The notes beneath the pieces were generated by a model. The model was given only the letters and a program-made list of their open reading frames with translations, made no database searches and was not told the origin of the DNA. A program made the position numbers and the translations under genes. From Rhizobacter sp. Root1238 (GTDB lineage: Bacteria; Pseudomonadota; Gammaproteobacteria; Burkholderiales; Burkholderiaceae_C), in NCBI RefSeq assembly GCF_001425825.1, contig NZ_LMDM01000049.1, positions 62,001 through 126,000 of the forward strand: a DNA stretch of 64,000 nucleotides, in the 5' to 3' direction. This document shows positions 24,654 to 33,342 of this stretch, in pieces; within the stretch, counting starts at the first letter, position 1, and each line of letters starts with the position of its first letter.

Positions 24654-26237
24654 ATGAGCAGCCTTCCCCTGCCGCACGGCATGCAGATCCACGCGCCCAT
24701 CCTGCCGGGCTTCGAGACGGTGCTGACGCTGCCGGCGCTGGAGCTGGTCGCCAAGCTGCACCGGGCCTTCGAGCCGCGCCGGCAGCAGCTGCTGGCCGCG
24801 CGCGTCGAGCGCACCCGGCGGCTGGACGCCGGCGAGCGTCCGGACTTCCTGCCCGAGACGGCGCACATCCGCGCCGGCGACTGGCAGGTCGCGCCGATCC
24901 CGAAGGCGCTGCACTGCCGGCGGGTCGAGATCACCGGCCCGGTCGACGCCAAGATGGTGATCAACGCGTTCAACTCCGGTGCCGACAGCTACATGACCGA
25001 CTTCGAGGACAGCAACTCGCCGTCGTGGGCCAACCAGATCCAGGGGCAGATCAACCTGTCGCAGGCGATCCGCCGCACGCTGACGCTCGAATCCAAGGGC
25101 AAGACCTACCAGCTGAACGACCAGATCGCGACGCTGCAGGTGCGCCCGCGCGGCTGGCACCTTGACGAGAAGCACGTGACGGTCGACGGCCAGCGGGTGC
25201 ATGGCGGCATCTTCGACTTCGCGCTGTTCATGTTCCACAACGCGCGCGAACAACTGGCGCGCGGCGCCGGCCCGTATTTCTACCTGCCGAAGATGGAGAG
25301 CCACCTCGAGGCGCGGCTGTGGAACGACGTGTTCGTGATGACGCAGGCCGAACTCGGCCTGCCGCAGGGCACGATCAAGGCGACGGTGCTGATCGAGACC
25401 ATCCTCGCGGCCTTCGAGATGGACGAGATCCTGTACGAGCTGCGCGAGCACAGCGCCGGGCTGAATGCCGGCCGCTGGGACTACATCTTCAGCTGCATCA
25501 AGAAGTTCAAGGTCGACCGCAGCTTCTGCCTAGCCGACCGCGCAAAGGTCACGATGACGGCGCCGTTCATGCGCGCGTATGCACTGCTGCTGCTGCAGAC
25601 CTGCCACAAGCGCGGTGCGCCGGCGATGGGTGGCATGAGCGCGCTGATCCCGATCAAGAACGATCCGGAGAAGAACGCGGTCGCGATGGCCGGGATCATT
25701 GCCGACAAGAAGCGCGATGCGGTCGACGGCTACGACGGCGGCTGGGTGGCGCACCCGGGCTTGGTCGAGCCGGCGATGAAGGAGTTCATGGCGGTGCTGG
25801 GCGACCGGCCGAACCAGTTCGACAAGCAGCGGCCCGACGTGAAGGTCAGCGCCGCCGACCTGCTCGACTTCCAGCCCGAGGCGCCGATCACCGAGCACGG
25901 GCTGCGGATGAACATCAACGTCGGCATCCACTACCTGGGTGCCTGGCTGGCCGGCAACGGCTGCGTGCCGATCCACAACCTGATGGAGGATGCGGCCACC
26001 GCCGAGATCAGCCGCTCACAGGTGTGGCAGTGGATCCGCTCGCCGAAGGGCACGCTCGACGACGGCCGCAAGGTCACCGCCGAGCTGGTGCGCGCGCTGG
26101 TGCCGGAAGAACTCGCGAAGATCAAGGCCGGCGGCTTCGAGGGCAAGTTCGACCGGGCGGCGGAGATCTTCACGCAGATGAGCACGCAGGAGGAGTTCGC
26201 GGAGTTCCTGACGCTGCCGCTGTACGAAGAGATCTGA
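24654..26237 (+). CDS. aceB: Malate synthase A
   Basis: 527 residues, the length of the AceB (A-type) enzyme. It condenses glyoxylate with acetyl-CoA to malate in the glyoxylate shunt. Typical segments are MTDFEDSNSPSWANQIQGQI (catalytic region), RPRGWHLDEKHVTVDG, GPYFYLPKMESHLEARLWND, LPQGTIKATVLIETI and GGWVAHPGL. The ATG follows GAGGAGATTCCC. Isocitrate lyase is not next to it. A toxin-antitoxin pair follows directly. Confidence 0.96.
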   Translation: MSSLPLPHGMQIHAPILPGFETVLTLPALELVAKLHRAFEPRRQQLLAARVERTRRLDAGERPDFLPETAHIRAGDWQVAPIPKALHCRRVEITGPVDAKMVINAFNSGADSYMTDFEDSNSPSWANQIQGQINLSQAIRRTLTLESKGKTYQLNDQIATLQVRPRGWHLDEKHVTVDGQRVHGGIFDFALFMFHNAREQLARGAGPYFYLPKMESHLEARLWNDVFVMTQAELGLPQGTIKATVLIETILAAFEMDEILYELREHSAGLNAGRWDYIFSCIKKFKVDRSFCLADRAKVTMTAPFMRAYALLLLQTCHKRGAPAMGGMSALIPIKNDPEKNAVAMAGIIADKKRDAVDGYDGGWVAHPGLVEPAMKEFMAVLGDRPNQFDKQRPDVKVSAADLLDFQPEAPITEHGLRMNINVGIHYLGAWLAGNGCVPIHNLMEDAATAEISRSQVWQWIRSPKGTLDDGRKVTAELVRALVPEELAKIKAGGFEGKFDRAAEIFTQMSTQEEFAEFLTLPLYEEI

Positions 26238-26262
26238 GGCCATTGCCGCGACGGCCCTTGTT

Positions 26263-26291
26263 GAGCAGAATGACGCAGCGTTATTCTGCTC
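26263..26291. promoter_or_regulatory. Toxin-antitoxin operator with overlapping promoter
   Basis: A 29-bp near-perfect palindrome: GAGCAGAAT (26263-26271) and ATTCTGCTC (26283-26291) are perfect 9-bp arms, and ACGC/GCGT continues the symmetry around a central A at 26277. A plausible promoter, TTGCCG (26243-26248), 17 bases, CAGAAT (26266-26271), has its -10 and start site inside it. This is the expected layout for antitoxin or complex autorepression. Confidence 0.75.
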
Positions 26292-26301
26292 GGAATCAGC
26301 C

Positions 26302-26616
26302 ATGGCCATCGACATCACCAAGGGCATCGTGCCGATCACGCAAGCGCGTGCCCGCTTGACCGAACTCGCCGACGACGTGTCGAAGTCCGGACAGGAAAAG
26401 ATCTTCACGAAGAACGGCGAGAGCTATGTGGCGCTGATCACCGCGGAGCAATTGGCCGAATATCACGGCTTCAAGGAGGCCGAGCATCTCTCGCGGCTGA
26501 AGGCGTTGGTCGAGTCGGCCGAGGACATCGAAGCGGGCCGGGTCTACACCCAGGAGGAATTCAATCCGAGGCTCGCGAAACTGCGGGCTCGGGCTGAGCG
26601 CATCGCGAAGAAATGA
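26302..26616 (+). CDS. Type II antitoxin, Phd/YefM family
   Basis: 104 residues. The N-terminal half has the Phd/YefM DNA-binding fold: IVPITQARARLTELADDV, then QEKIFTKNGESYVALITAEQ, the classic strand-helix text. The C-terminal half (EHLSRLKALVESAEDIEAGR) is the toxin-binding tail. It would repress its own promoter through the palindrome at 26263-26291 and neutralise the toxin encoded by the overlapping next gene. The start ATG is 10 bases after the palindrome. Its stop overlaps the toxin start by 4 bases (ATGA). Confidence 0.88.
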   Translation: MAIDITKGIVPITQARARLTELADDVSKSGQEKIFTKNGESYVALITAEQLAEYHGFKEAEHLSRLKALVESAEDIEAGRVYTQEEFNPRLAKLRARAERIAKK

Positions 26617-26990
26617 GCGCGGCGACGCCGCAGGTGATCTACACGCGGCGCTTCGAGCGCGCGCTCGAAGCGCTCATCGATCACTACGACGCGATTCACC
26701 ACCTCCATCCCGACGCTGGATCCCGCGCACTGGACCTGCTGACCGTCGTCCAGCACAAGTTGCCGGCACTGCTGGCGGCTCAACCCCGTATCGGGCGCCG
26801 GGTGGCACTCAATGTCAGCCAAAGCCAGGCAGAGATCGCGTGGTTGTCACGGCTGGCGCCGCTGACCGCGGGCCGGCGCTTGGAAGCGCGGGAATGGTTG
26901 GTCGAGGGTTTCTGGATCCTTTACCACCGCACGCCGACGGTCCTCTACGTGGCCTCTGCGCGCAACGAAAGGGAGGCGAGTTACCGTTGA
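26613..26990 (+). CDS. Type II toxin, RelE/ParE family
   Basis: 125 residues. Features of the RelE/ParE fold include VIYTRRFERALEALIDHYDA at the start, central helices with Arg/Gln-rich turns, and a C-terminal strand pair WILYHRTPTVLYVASARNER. It is slightly longer than typical (90-110 residues) because of an insertion around SQSQAEIAWLSRLAPLTAGR. RelE members cut ribosome-bound mRNA and ParE members poison gyrase; the sequence does not decide between them. Its overlap with the antitoxin and the shared operator make the toxin assignment firm at the pair level. Confidence 0.82.
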   Translation: MSAATPQVIYTRRFERALEALIDHYDAIHHLHPDAGSRALDLLTVVQHKLPALLAAQPRIGRRVALNVSQSQAEIAWLSRLAPLTAGRRLEAREWLVEGFWILYHRTPTVLYVASARNEREASYR

Positions 26991-27074
26991 CGCGGGCGCC
27001 GTGAGTTGGAGAGCATCCCGCGACGCCTCCGGGAAAGTCCCTCCCCCCTCTCCGTGCCAACCCTCTTCTAAAAC

Positions 27075-27086
27075 ACGAACGTTCGT
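27075..27086. promoter_or_regulatory. 12-bp palindrome upstream of lipase (TetR-like site)
   Basis: ACGAACGTTCGT is a perfect palindrome and is followed by a further TCG that repeats the GTTCG half. It lies about 130 bases before the lipase start. Such CGAACGTTCG sites are common TetR-family operators, but no TetR gene is present here. Confidence 0.45.
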
Positions 27087-27212
27087 TCGAGACTCCGCGT
27101 CGGCCGCATGTTTTGCAGGCAGTTCGCAGGATGTTCGGTCCCGCGTGCGCACACGACTGGCATCGATGCCGGCGGGCGCACGGCATACCAAGAACCTTCA
27201 GGAGACATCTCG

Positions 27213-28211
27213 ATGAACGTGCTGACCTGCCGCGCGCCGCGGTTGCCCTTCCCATGGCGCTCCCGCTTCCGCTCCCCGTTGCTGCCGCGCACGCTCGGTG
27301 CCCTCGCGCTGGCGGCCGGCCTCGCATTCGGTGCCGCGCCCGAGGCGCGCGCCGCCGACACCTACACGAAGACGCAGTACCCGATCGTGATGGTGCACGG
27401 CCTGCTCGGCTTCGACGCGATCGGCCCGGTCGACTACTTCTACGGCATTCCGTCGGCGCTGCGCGCGGGCGGCGCAACGGTGTTCACACCCAGCGTGTCG
27501 GCCGCCAATTCCAGCGAGGCGCGCGGCGAACAGCTGTTGCGCGAACTGAGGGCGATGAAGGCGGCCCATGGCTACCAGAAGTTCAACCTGATCGGCCACA
27601 GCCACGGCGGCCCGACCATCCGCTACGTGGCCGCCGTCGCGCCCGAGCTGATCGCGTCGATCACGACGGTCGGCGCGCCGCACACCGGCAGCAAGACGGC
27701 CGACGCGATCCAGGGCGTGACCTCGTGGACCGGCACCACCGGCGCCGTCGCGGCGATCGCGAACGCGCTGGCGGCGACGATCTCGTTCCTGTCCGGCTCG
27801 CCGAGCCTGCCGCAGGACTCGCTCGGCGCGCTGCAATCGCTGAACACCGCCGGCGCCGCCGACTTCAACCGCCGCTTCCCGCAGGCCGCGCCGAGCACGC
27901 CTTGCGGCCAGGGCGCGGCGGTCGTCAACGGCGTGCGCTACTGGTCGGTCGGCGGCACCAGCGTGCTGACCAACGTGTTCGACGTCAGCGACGGCCTGCT
28001 CGCCGCCACCAGCGTGTTCTTCGGCTTCGAGCAGAACGACGGTCTCGTCAGCCAGTGTTCGAGCCACTGGGGCGTCGTGCTGAAGGACAACTACGCCTGG
28101 AACCATCTCGACGAGGTGAACCAGGCCTTCGGCATCCGCGGCCTGTTCGCGCAGGACCCGGTCGCGTTCTACCGCAGCCAGGCGAACCGCTTGAAGGCGG
28201 CAGGGCTGTGA
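27213..28211 (+). CDS. lip: Secreted triacylglycerol lipase, Burkholderia/Pseudomonas type
   Basis: 332 residues from the ATG at 27213, which follows AGGAGACATC. A signal peptide ends near EARA-ADTYTK (about residue 48). The mature enzyme begins YTKTQYPIVMVHGLLGFD, the hallmark of foldase-dependent family I lipases. The catalytic triad is Ser130 in GHSHGG, Asp276 in QNDGLVSQCSSHWG, and His298 in NHLDEVN. Cys231 and Cys282 match the structural disulfide of Burkholderia lipase. It hydrolyses fats outside the cell after type II secretion. The foldase gene overlaps its stop. Confidence 0.95.
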   Translation: MNVLTCRAPRLPFPWRSRFRSPLLPRTLGALALAAGLAFGAAPEARAADTYTKTQYPIVMVHGLLGFDAIGPVDYFYGIPSALRAGGATVFTPSVSAANSSEARGEQLLRELRAMKAAHGYQKFNLIGHSHGGPTIRYVAAVAPELIASITTVGAPHTGSKTADAIQGVTSWTGTTGAVAAIANALAATISFLSGSPSLPQDSLGALQSLNTAGAADFNRRFPQAAPSTPCGQGAAVVNGVRYWSVGGTSVLTNVFDVSDGLLAATSVFFGFEQNDGLVSQCSSHWGVVLKDNYAWNHLDEVNQAFGIRGLFAQDPVAFYRSQANRLKAAGL

Positions 28212-29164
28212 GCGACCGGCCGGCCTCGCTGTTCGCGGTTTCGATCGCGGCGGTCTGCCTGGCGATCGGCGTGATCGCGTGGCGGCTCGCACCTTCGGCG
28301 GCACATGCCGCGCGGCCGGCCGAGCCGCGCTTCACCGAATGGCGCGACAACCCGTTCGCCGCCGGCGTGCCCACCGAGGCCGCCGCCTACAACGAGGCCG
28401 CGAGCCGGGAGGCGGAAGCCGCGGCCGCGCGCGTCGCCCGGCTGTGGGTCGAAGGCTCGCTGCGCGGCACCGACCTCGACGGCGACTGGGGCACCTGGGC
28501 CGGCGACCGGCTGCAGCCCGGCCTGTCGCTGCGCCGCCGCTTCGACTACCTGCTGACCGGCACCGGCGAGGTCGAACCGGCCGAGCTGCGCCACTGGATC
28601 GAACAGCAGCTGACGCTCGAACGCGGCATCGACGCCGCGCGCCAGGTGCTCGACATCTGGGACCGCTACCTGTCGCTGCAGCAGCGCCGCTTCGAGACCG
28701 CGTGGAAGCCCGAAGACCCGGCCAGCTGGGCCGGCGTGATGGCCGAACGCTCGAAGGTGCGCCGAGACGTGCTGGGCGCGCCGTGGGCCCAGGCCTTCTA
28801 TGCCGACGAGGAGCGCGACTTCGCGGCGCTGGCCGCCCGGCGCAGCGCTCCGTCCACCGACGCTGCGGCGGTACCGCCGTCGCTGCTGACCCCGGACGCA
28901 GCCCGTCAGACGCCCGAGCTGCAGGCCGCCCGCAGCGCGCAGTTCGGCGCCGAAGCTGCCGAGCGGCTGCGGGTGGAGGATGCCGCCTGGGCGCGTTGGG
29001 AGCAGCAGCTCGCCGATGCGCGCGCCGCGCTGCAGGCGATCGCGCAGCGCGCGGAGCTGTCCGAACCGCAGCGCGCGCAGGCCCGGATTGACGAGTTGGC
29101 GCGGCGTTTCAGTGGTCCGGAACTGCAACGCGCCCACGCCATCCTGCGCTCCGTCGCACCGTGA
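28208..29164 (+). CDS. lifO: Lipase-specific foldase (lipase chaperone)
   Basis: 318 residues from a GTG at 28208 that overlaps the lipase stop by 4 bases (GTGA). One N-terminal membrane anchor (SLFAVSIAAVCLAIGVIAW) is followed by an Ala-rich variable region, then the folding domain with the signature RRRFDYLLTGTGE at 109-121, a variant of the RxxFDY(F/C)LSALGE motif. Long helices rich in Ala, Glu and Arg complete the C-terminal half. It stays in the inner membrane and folds the lipase in the periplasm before secretion. No membrane or folding part is missing. Confidence 0.93.
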   Translation: MSDRPASLFAVSIAAVCLAIGVIAWRLAPSAAHAARPAEPRFTEWRDNPFAAGVPTEAAAYNEAASREAEAAAARVARLWVEGSLRGTDLDGDWGTWAGDRLQPGLSLRRRFDYLLTGTGEVEPAELRHWIEQQLTLERGIDAARQVLDIWDRYLSLQQRRFETAWKPEDPASWAGVMAERSKVRRDVLGAPWAQAFYADEERDFAALAARRSAPSTDAAAVPPSLLTPDAARQTPELQAARSAQFGAEAAERLRVEDAAWARWEQQLADARAALQAIAQRAELSEPQRAQARIDELARRFSGPELQRAHAILRSVAP

Positions 29165-29257
29165 GCCCGAGCAAGCTGGAGCGCCTGTAGAGTACGGCAG
29201 CGCCGATCAGGCGCCCCCCTCGACCACCGCGGTCCACCCGGCCGCCAGGAGCTTCAC

Positions 29258-31312
29258 TTGCATCTTCTGCCTCACCGTTTCCGACTGGCTGCCTCCTGCG
29301 CAGCCCTCGCGGCCGTCGCCGCCACGCTGTTCGCCGGCGCCGTTCATGCGCAGACCGCGGCCCCCCGTTCGGGCATCGACCGCAGCGGCATGGACAACGC
29401 CGTGCGCCCGCAGGACGACCTGTTCCGGCACATGAACGGCACCTGGCTGCGCGACACGCCGATGCCGGCCGACAAGGCCTACATCGGCGCCTTCGAGCAG
29501 ATCCAGGAAGGCACGCTCGCGAAGCTGCGCGGCCTGATCGAAGACGCCGCGAAGAACGGCGGCGACGCCGATGCAAAGAAGATCGGCGACCTGTACGCCA
29601 GCTTCATGGACGAAGCCGCGCTCGAGACGCTGGGCGCGAAGCCGCTGGCCGGCGAACTGGCCGCGATCGACGCGGTGCGCACCCGCAAGCAGTTCAGTGT
29701 GCTGATGGCGCGCCATGGCCGGCTCGGCATCCCGTCGGCGGTGAACGGCGAGATCGACCAGGACGCGAAGGATTCCACCCGCTATGTCACCTACCTGAGC
29801 CAGGGCGGCCTCGGCCTGCCCGACCGGGACTACTACCTGAAGGAAGACGACGCCCGCTTCAAGGAAGCGCGCGCGAAGTACGTCGAGCTCGTCGCGAAAC
29901 TGCTCGGCCTGGCCGGCGAATCGAACACCGAGGCCAGCGCCCGCGCGGTGCTCGCGCTCGAGACCGAGATGGCCCGTGTGCAATGGACGCGCGTCGAGAA
30001 CCGGGACGCGGTCAAGAGCTACAACCCGGTGTTGCAGAAAGACCTGCCGAAGCTCGCGCCGGCCGTCGACTGGAAGGCCTGGCTCGTCGATGCCGGCGTC
30101 GCCGGCAAGACCGCCGACGTGATCGTGCGCCAGCCGAGCTACTTCAAGGGCATGAGCGCGCTGCTGCAGTCGCAGCCGCTGTCGACATGGAAGGCCTATG
30201 CGAAGACACGACTGCTGATCTCGTTCGCGCCGTACCTGAGCAAGGACTTCGTCGACGCCCAGTTCGCCTTCAACGGCACGGTGCTGATGGGCACCACCGA
30301 GAACCGCCCGCGTTGGAAGCGCGGCGTCGCGATCGTCGAGCGCTCGATCGGCGAGAGCCTCGGCAAGGTCTACGTCGCGAAGTACTTCCCGCCCGAGTCG
30401 AAGGACAAGATGGAGAAGCTGGTCGGCAACCTGCTGGCCGCCTACAAGCAGAGCATCGACACGCTCGACTGGATGGGCGACGACACCAAGAAGCAGGCGC
30501 AGGCCAAGCTCGCGACCTTCGCGCCGAAGATCGGCTACCCGAAGAAGTGGAAGGACTACAGCCGGCTGCAGATCCGCCGCGACGACCTCGTCGGCAACGT
30601 GATGCGCGCCCGCCTGCTGGCCGACGCACGCGACGTGGCCAAGCTCGGCAAGCCGGTCGATCGCGACGAATGGTTCATGACGCCGCAGACCGTCAACGCC
30701 TACTACAACCCGGCGATGAACGAGATCGTGTTCCCGGCGTCGATCCTGCAGCCGCCGTTCTTCGACGCGACCGCCGACGACGCGGCCAACTACGGCGGCA
30801 TCGGCGCGGTGATCGGGCACGAGATCAGCCATGGCTTCGACGACGAGGGCAGCCGCTTCGACGGGCTGGGCAACCTGCGCGAATGGTGGACCGCCGAGGA
30901 CCGCAAGCGCTTCGAGGCCAAGACCAGCATCCTGGTCGAGCAGTACGGCGCATTCGAGCCGGTGCCGGGCTACAAGGTCAACGGCGAGCTGACGCTGGGC
31001 GAGAACATCGCCGACAACTCGGGCCTGGAGATCGCGTACAAGGCCTACCACCTGTCGCTGAACGGCCAGCCGCCGCTCGCGATCGACGGGCTGAGCGGCG
31101 ACGAGCGCTTCTTCCTCGGCTTCGCGCAGGTGTGGCGCGGCAAGGCGCGCGAGCAGGCGATGGTCCAGCAGCTGAAGTCCGACCCGCATTCGCCGGAAGA
31201 GATCCGCGCCAACGGCACGGTGCGCAACCACCCGGGCTACTACTCGACCTTCGGCGTGAAGGCGGGCGACAAGATGTACCTGCCGCCGGAGAAGCGCGTC
31301 TCGATCTGGTGA
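29258..31312 (+). CDS. pepO: M13 family zinc metallopeptidase (neprilysin-like, PepO)
   Basis: 684 residues from a TTG at 29258 that has AGGAG seven bases upstream. A signal peptide ends near AVHAQ. The N-terminal M13 domain includes [15 protein letters not shown]. The zinc site HEISH is at 521-525 and the third ligand Glu at about 582 in [30 protein letters not shown]-like text and a C-terminal Trp (VSIW) complete the family pattern. M13 enzymes cleave short peptides; export to the periplasm or cell surface is expected. It follows the lipase-foldase pair but has its own gap and start. Confidence 0.93.
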   Translation: MHLLPHRFRLAASCAALAAVAATLFAGAVHAQTAAPRSGIDRSGMDNAVRPQDDLFRHMNGTWLRDTPMPADKAYIGAFEQIQEGTLAKLRGLIEDAAKNGGDADAKKIGDLYASFMDEAALETLGAKPLAGELAAIDAVRTRKQFSVLMARHGRLGIPSAVNGEIDQDAKDSTRYVTYLSQGGLGLPDRDYYLKEDDARFKEARAKYVELVAKLLGLAGESNTEASARAVLALETEMARVQWTRVENRDAVKSYNPVLQKDLPKLAPAVDWKAWLVDAGVAGKTADVIVRQPSYFKGMSALLQSQPLSTWKAYAKTRLLISFAPYLSKDFVDAQFAFNGTVLMGTTENRPRWKRGVAIVERSIGESLGKVYVAKYFPPESKDKMEKLVGNLLAAYKQSIDTLDWMGDDTKKQAQAKLATFAPKIGYPKKWKDYSRLQIRRDDLVGNVMRARLLADARDVAKLGKPVDRDEWFMTPQTVNAYYNPAMNEIVFPASILQPPFFDATADDAANYGGIGAVIGHEISHGFDDEGSRFDGLGNLREWWTAEDRKRFEAKTSILVEQYGAFEPVPGYKVNGELTLGENIADNSGLEIAYKAYHLSLNGQPPLAIDGLSGDERFFLGFAQVWRGKAREQAMVQQLKSDPHSPEEIRANGTVRNHPGYYSTFGVKAGDKMYLPPEKRVSIW

Positions 31313-31350
31313 CCCCGATGGGGCGACGCAGGCGGTGCGAAACTGGCCGG

Positions 31351-32775
31351 ATGAGCATCCCGCCCGAATCGCCCGCCTCCCTCGTCCAGCTGCGGGAGCG
31401 CTTCGGAGAACGCTACCGCTGGAGGGTGCTGCTGACGGTGATGATCGGCACGATGGCGTCGATCATGGCCTCGACCATCATCAACGTCGCGGTGCCGGAC
31501 ATCAGCCAGCGCTTCGGGCTCGGCCAGGAGCGCGCGCAATGGCTGTCGGCCGGGTTCATGGCGGCAATGACGGTCTCGATGCTGGTCACGCCCTGGGTGC
31601 TGGACCGCTTCGGCTACCGCGGCAGCTACTTCGGCGCGGTGCTGCTGCTGATGCTGGGCGGCATCGGCGGCGGGCTCGGGACGAGCTTCGAATGGGTGCT
31701 CGCGATGCGGGTGCTCGAAGGCCTGTCGGCCGGCGTGCTGCAGCCGATCCCCGCGATCATCGTGCTGCATGCCTTCCAGCGCCACGAGCAGGGCAAGGCG
31801 ATGGGCATCTTCGGCTTCGGCGTGGTGCTGGCGCCGGCCATCGGGCCGAGCATCGGCGGCGTGCTGGTCGAGGCCTTCGGCTGGCGCTCGATCTTCTTCG
31901 TCGTGGTGCCGTTCTGCCTGGCCGCGCTCGCGATGGCCGCCCGCTACCTGCCGCACAGCTCGCCGGGCGGCACGCACGTCAACCAGCATGGCCGCAAGCT
32001 CGACGTTGGCGGGCTCGCATTGCTGACGGTGGCGGTGCTCGCGCTGCTGAACGGCCTTGTGCACCTGCACGACGCGGCGCACCTGGCGGCGGTCGTGCTG
32101 CTGGCGTTGGCGATCGGCACCGGCCTCGTGTTCATCGTGCGGCAGCGCCGCAGCGCCAACCCGATCATGCGGCTCGCGCTGTTCGGCTTCCGCTCGTTCT
32201 CGATGGGGGGCTGGGTCGCGTTCATCTACGGCATGGCGCTGTTCGGCTCGACCTACCTGGTGCCGGTGTTCATGCAGCTCGCGCTGAAGCTGCCGCCGTC
32301 GCAGGCCGGCGCGGTGCTGCTGCCGGCCGGCATCGTGCTGGCGATCACGATCCCGCTGGCCGGGCGGCTGGCCGACAAGCTGCCGGTCAGCCGCGTCGTC
32401 GCAGCCGGCGTGCTGCTGCTGGCGGCGTCGTTCTGGCTGATGCTGACGGTCGGCTTCGCGACCGCGCTGTGGGTGATCACGCTGTGGGCGGTGGTCGGTC
32501 GCATCGGGCTCGGGCTGGTGCTGCCGTCGCTGAACCTCGGCGCCATGCGCGGGCTGCCGACCGAGCTGATCTCGCATGGGTCGAGCACGATCAACTTCCT
32601 GCGCCAGCTCGGCGGTGCGGTCGGCATCAGCATCGTCGGGATCGTGCTGCAGTGGCGGTTGGGGGTGCATGCGGATGCGCCGCTGCGGGCGTTCCACGAG
32701 ACCTTCGGGCTGCTCGGGGCGATCAGCGCGCTGGCGGTGATCGCCGCGTGGCGGATGGCGCCTGCCAAGGCGTAA
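31351..32775 (+). CDS. MFS transporter, DHA2 (EmrB/QacA-like) family
   Basis: 474 residues with about 14 hydrophobic segments. Motifs of the DHA2 group include [20 protein letters not shown] in the first helix, [35 protein letters not shown], and the motif C-like [19 protein letters not shown]. Such proteins export drugs or other hydrophobic compounds using the proton gradient. There is no adjacent EmrA-type membrane-fusion protein. The ATG at 31351 was chosen as the first start with family similarity; the open frame upstream is antisense-like shadow of the peptidase gene. Substrate unknown. Confidence 0.9.
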   Translation: MSIPPESPASLVQLRERFGERYRWRVLLTVMIGTMASIMASTIINVAVPDISQRFGLGQERAQWLSAGFMAAMTVSMLVTPWVLDRFGYRGSYFGAVLLLMLGGIGGGLGTSFEWVLAMRVLEGLSAGVLQPIPAIIVLHAFQRHEQGKAMGIFGFGVVLAPAIGPSIGGVLVEAFGWRSIFFVVVPFCLAALAMAARYLPHSSPGGTHVNQHGRKLDVGGLALLTVAVLALLNGLVHLHDAAHLAAVVLLALAIGTGLVFIVRQRRSANPIMRLALFGFRSFSMGGWVAFIYGMALFGSTYLVPVFMQLALKLPPSQAGAVLLPAGIVLAITIPLAGRLADKLPVSRVVAAGVLLLAASFWLMLTVGFATALWVITLWAVVGRIGLGLVLPSLNLGAMRGLPTELISHGSSTINFLRQLGGAVGISIVGIVLQWRLGVHADAPLRAFHETFGLLGAISALAVIAAWRMAPAKA

Positions 32776-32824
32776 CCCGTCTACGGGTTTCCCGCGGGCA
32801 GACACCGCCCTGCTGCGGCGGGAT

Positions 32825-32853
32825 CCTGGGTGCTCTTGCACCAGCACCCCAGG
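32825..32853 (+). promoter_or_regulatory. Leader hairpin overlapping the ribosome site of the Fe-S subunit gene
   Basis: CCTGGG (32825-32830) can pair with CCCAGG (32848-32853) and TGCT (32831-32834) with AGCA (32843-32846), with one bulged C. The right arm includes the first bases of the AGGAG ribosome site at 32851-32855 that serves the GTG start at 32862. This could limit translation initiation. Confidence 0.35.
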
Positions 32854-32861
32854 AGACGCCC

Positions 32862-33332
32862 GTGAGCACACGTTTCAAGATCAACGGCAAGGCGGTCGAC
32901 GTGAAGGCCGAACCCGACACCCCGCTGCTGTGGGTGATTCGCGACGAGATCGGCCTGACCGGCACCAAGTACGGCTGCGGCATGGCGCTGTGCGGCGCCT
33001 GCACCGTGCACCTCGACGGCAAGCCGGTGCGCTCGTGCCAGACGCCGGTGTCGGCGGTGAGCGGCAAGTCGGTCGCGACGGTCGAGAGCCTGTCTCGCAA
33101 CAACAGCCACCCGCTGCAGGTCGCGTGGATCAAGCACGACGTGCCGCAGTGCGGCTACTGCCAGTCCGGCCAGCTGATGAGCGCGGCCGCGCTGCTGAAG
33201 GAGAACAGGAACCCGAGCGATGCCGAGATCGACGCCGCGATGAGCGGCAACATCTGCCGCTGCGGCACCTACCCGCGCATCCGCGCCGCGATCAAGAGCG
33301 CGGCCGCCGACATGCAGCACCACAAGGCCTGA
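32862..33332 (+). CDS. iorA: Molybdenum hydroxylase small subunit, [2Fe-2S] protein (IorA/CoxS-like)
   Basis: 156 residues from a GTG at 32862 preceded by AGGAG. Two [2Fe-2S] sites are complete: the plant-type set C39, C44, C47, C59 ([14 protein letters not shown]...SC) and the second set C97, C100, C132, C134 (QCGYCQSGQ and ICRCGTYPR). It passes electrons from the molybdopterin subunit. Only this and the large subunit gene 10 bases downstream are present, with no FAD subunit, as in isoquinoline 1-oxidoreductase-type and periplasmic aldehyde oxidoreductase-like enzymes. Confidence 0.93.
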   Translation: MSTRFKINGKAVDVKAEPDTPLLWVIRDEIGLTGTKYGCGMALCGACTVHLDGKPVRSCQTPVSAVSGKSVATVESLSRNNSHPLQVAWIKHDVPQCGYCQSGQLMSAAALLKENRNPSDAEIDAAMSGNICRCGTYPRIRAAIKSAAADMQHHKA

Positions 33333-33342
33333 GGAGAACGCC

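Noticed and set aside
26258-26286. TTGTTG-17-TTATTC as the toxin-antitoxin promoter
   Set aside because: Spacing is right but the hexamers are poor; TTGCCG-17-CAGAAT fits better.
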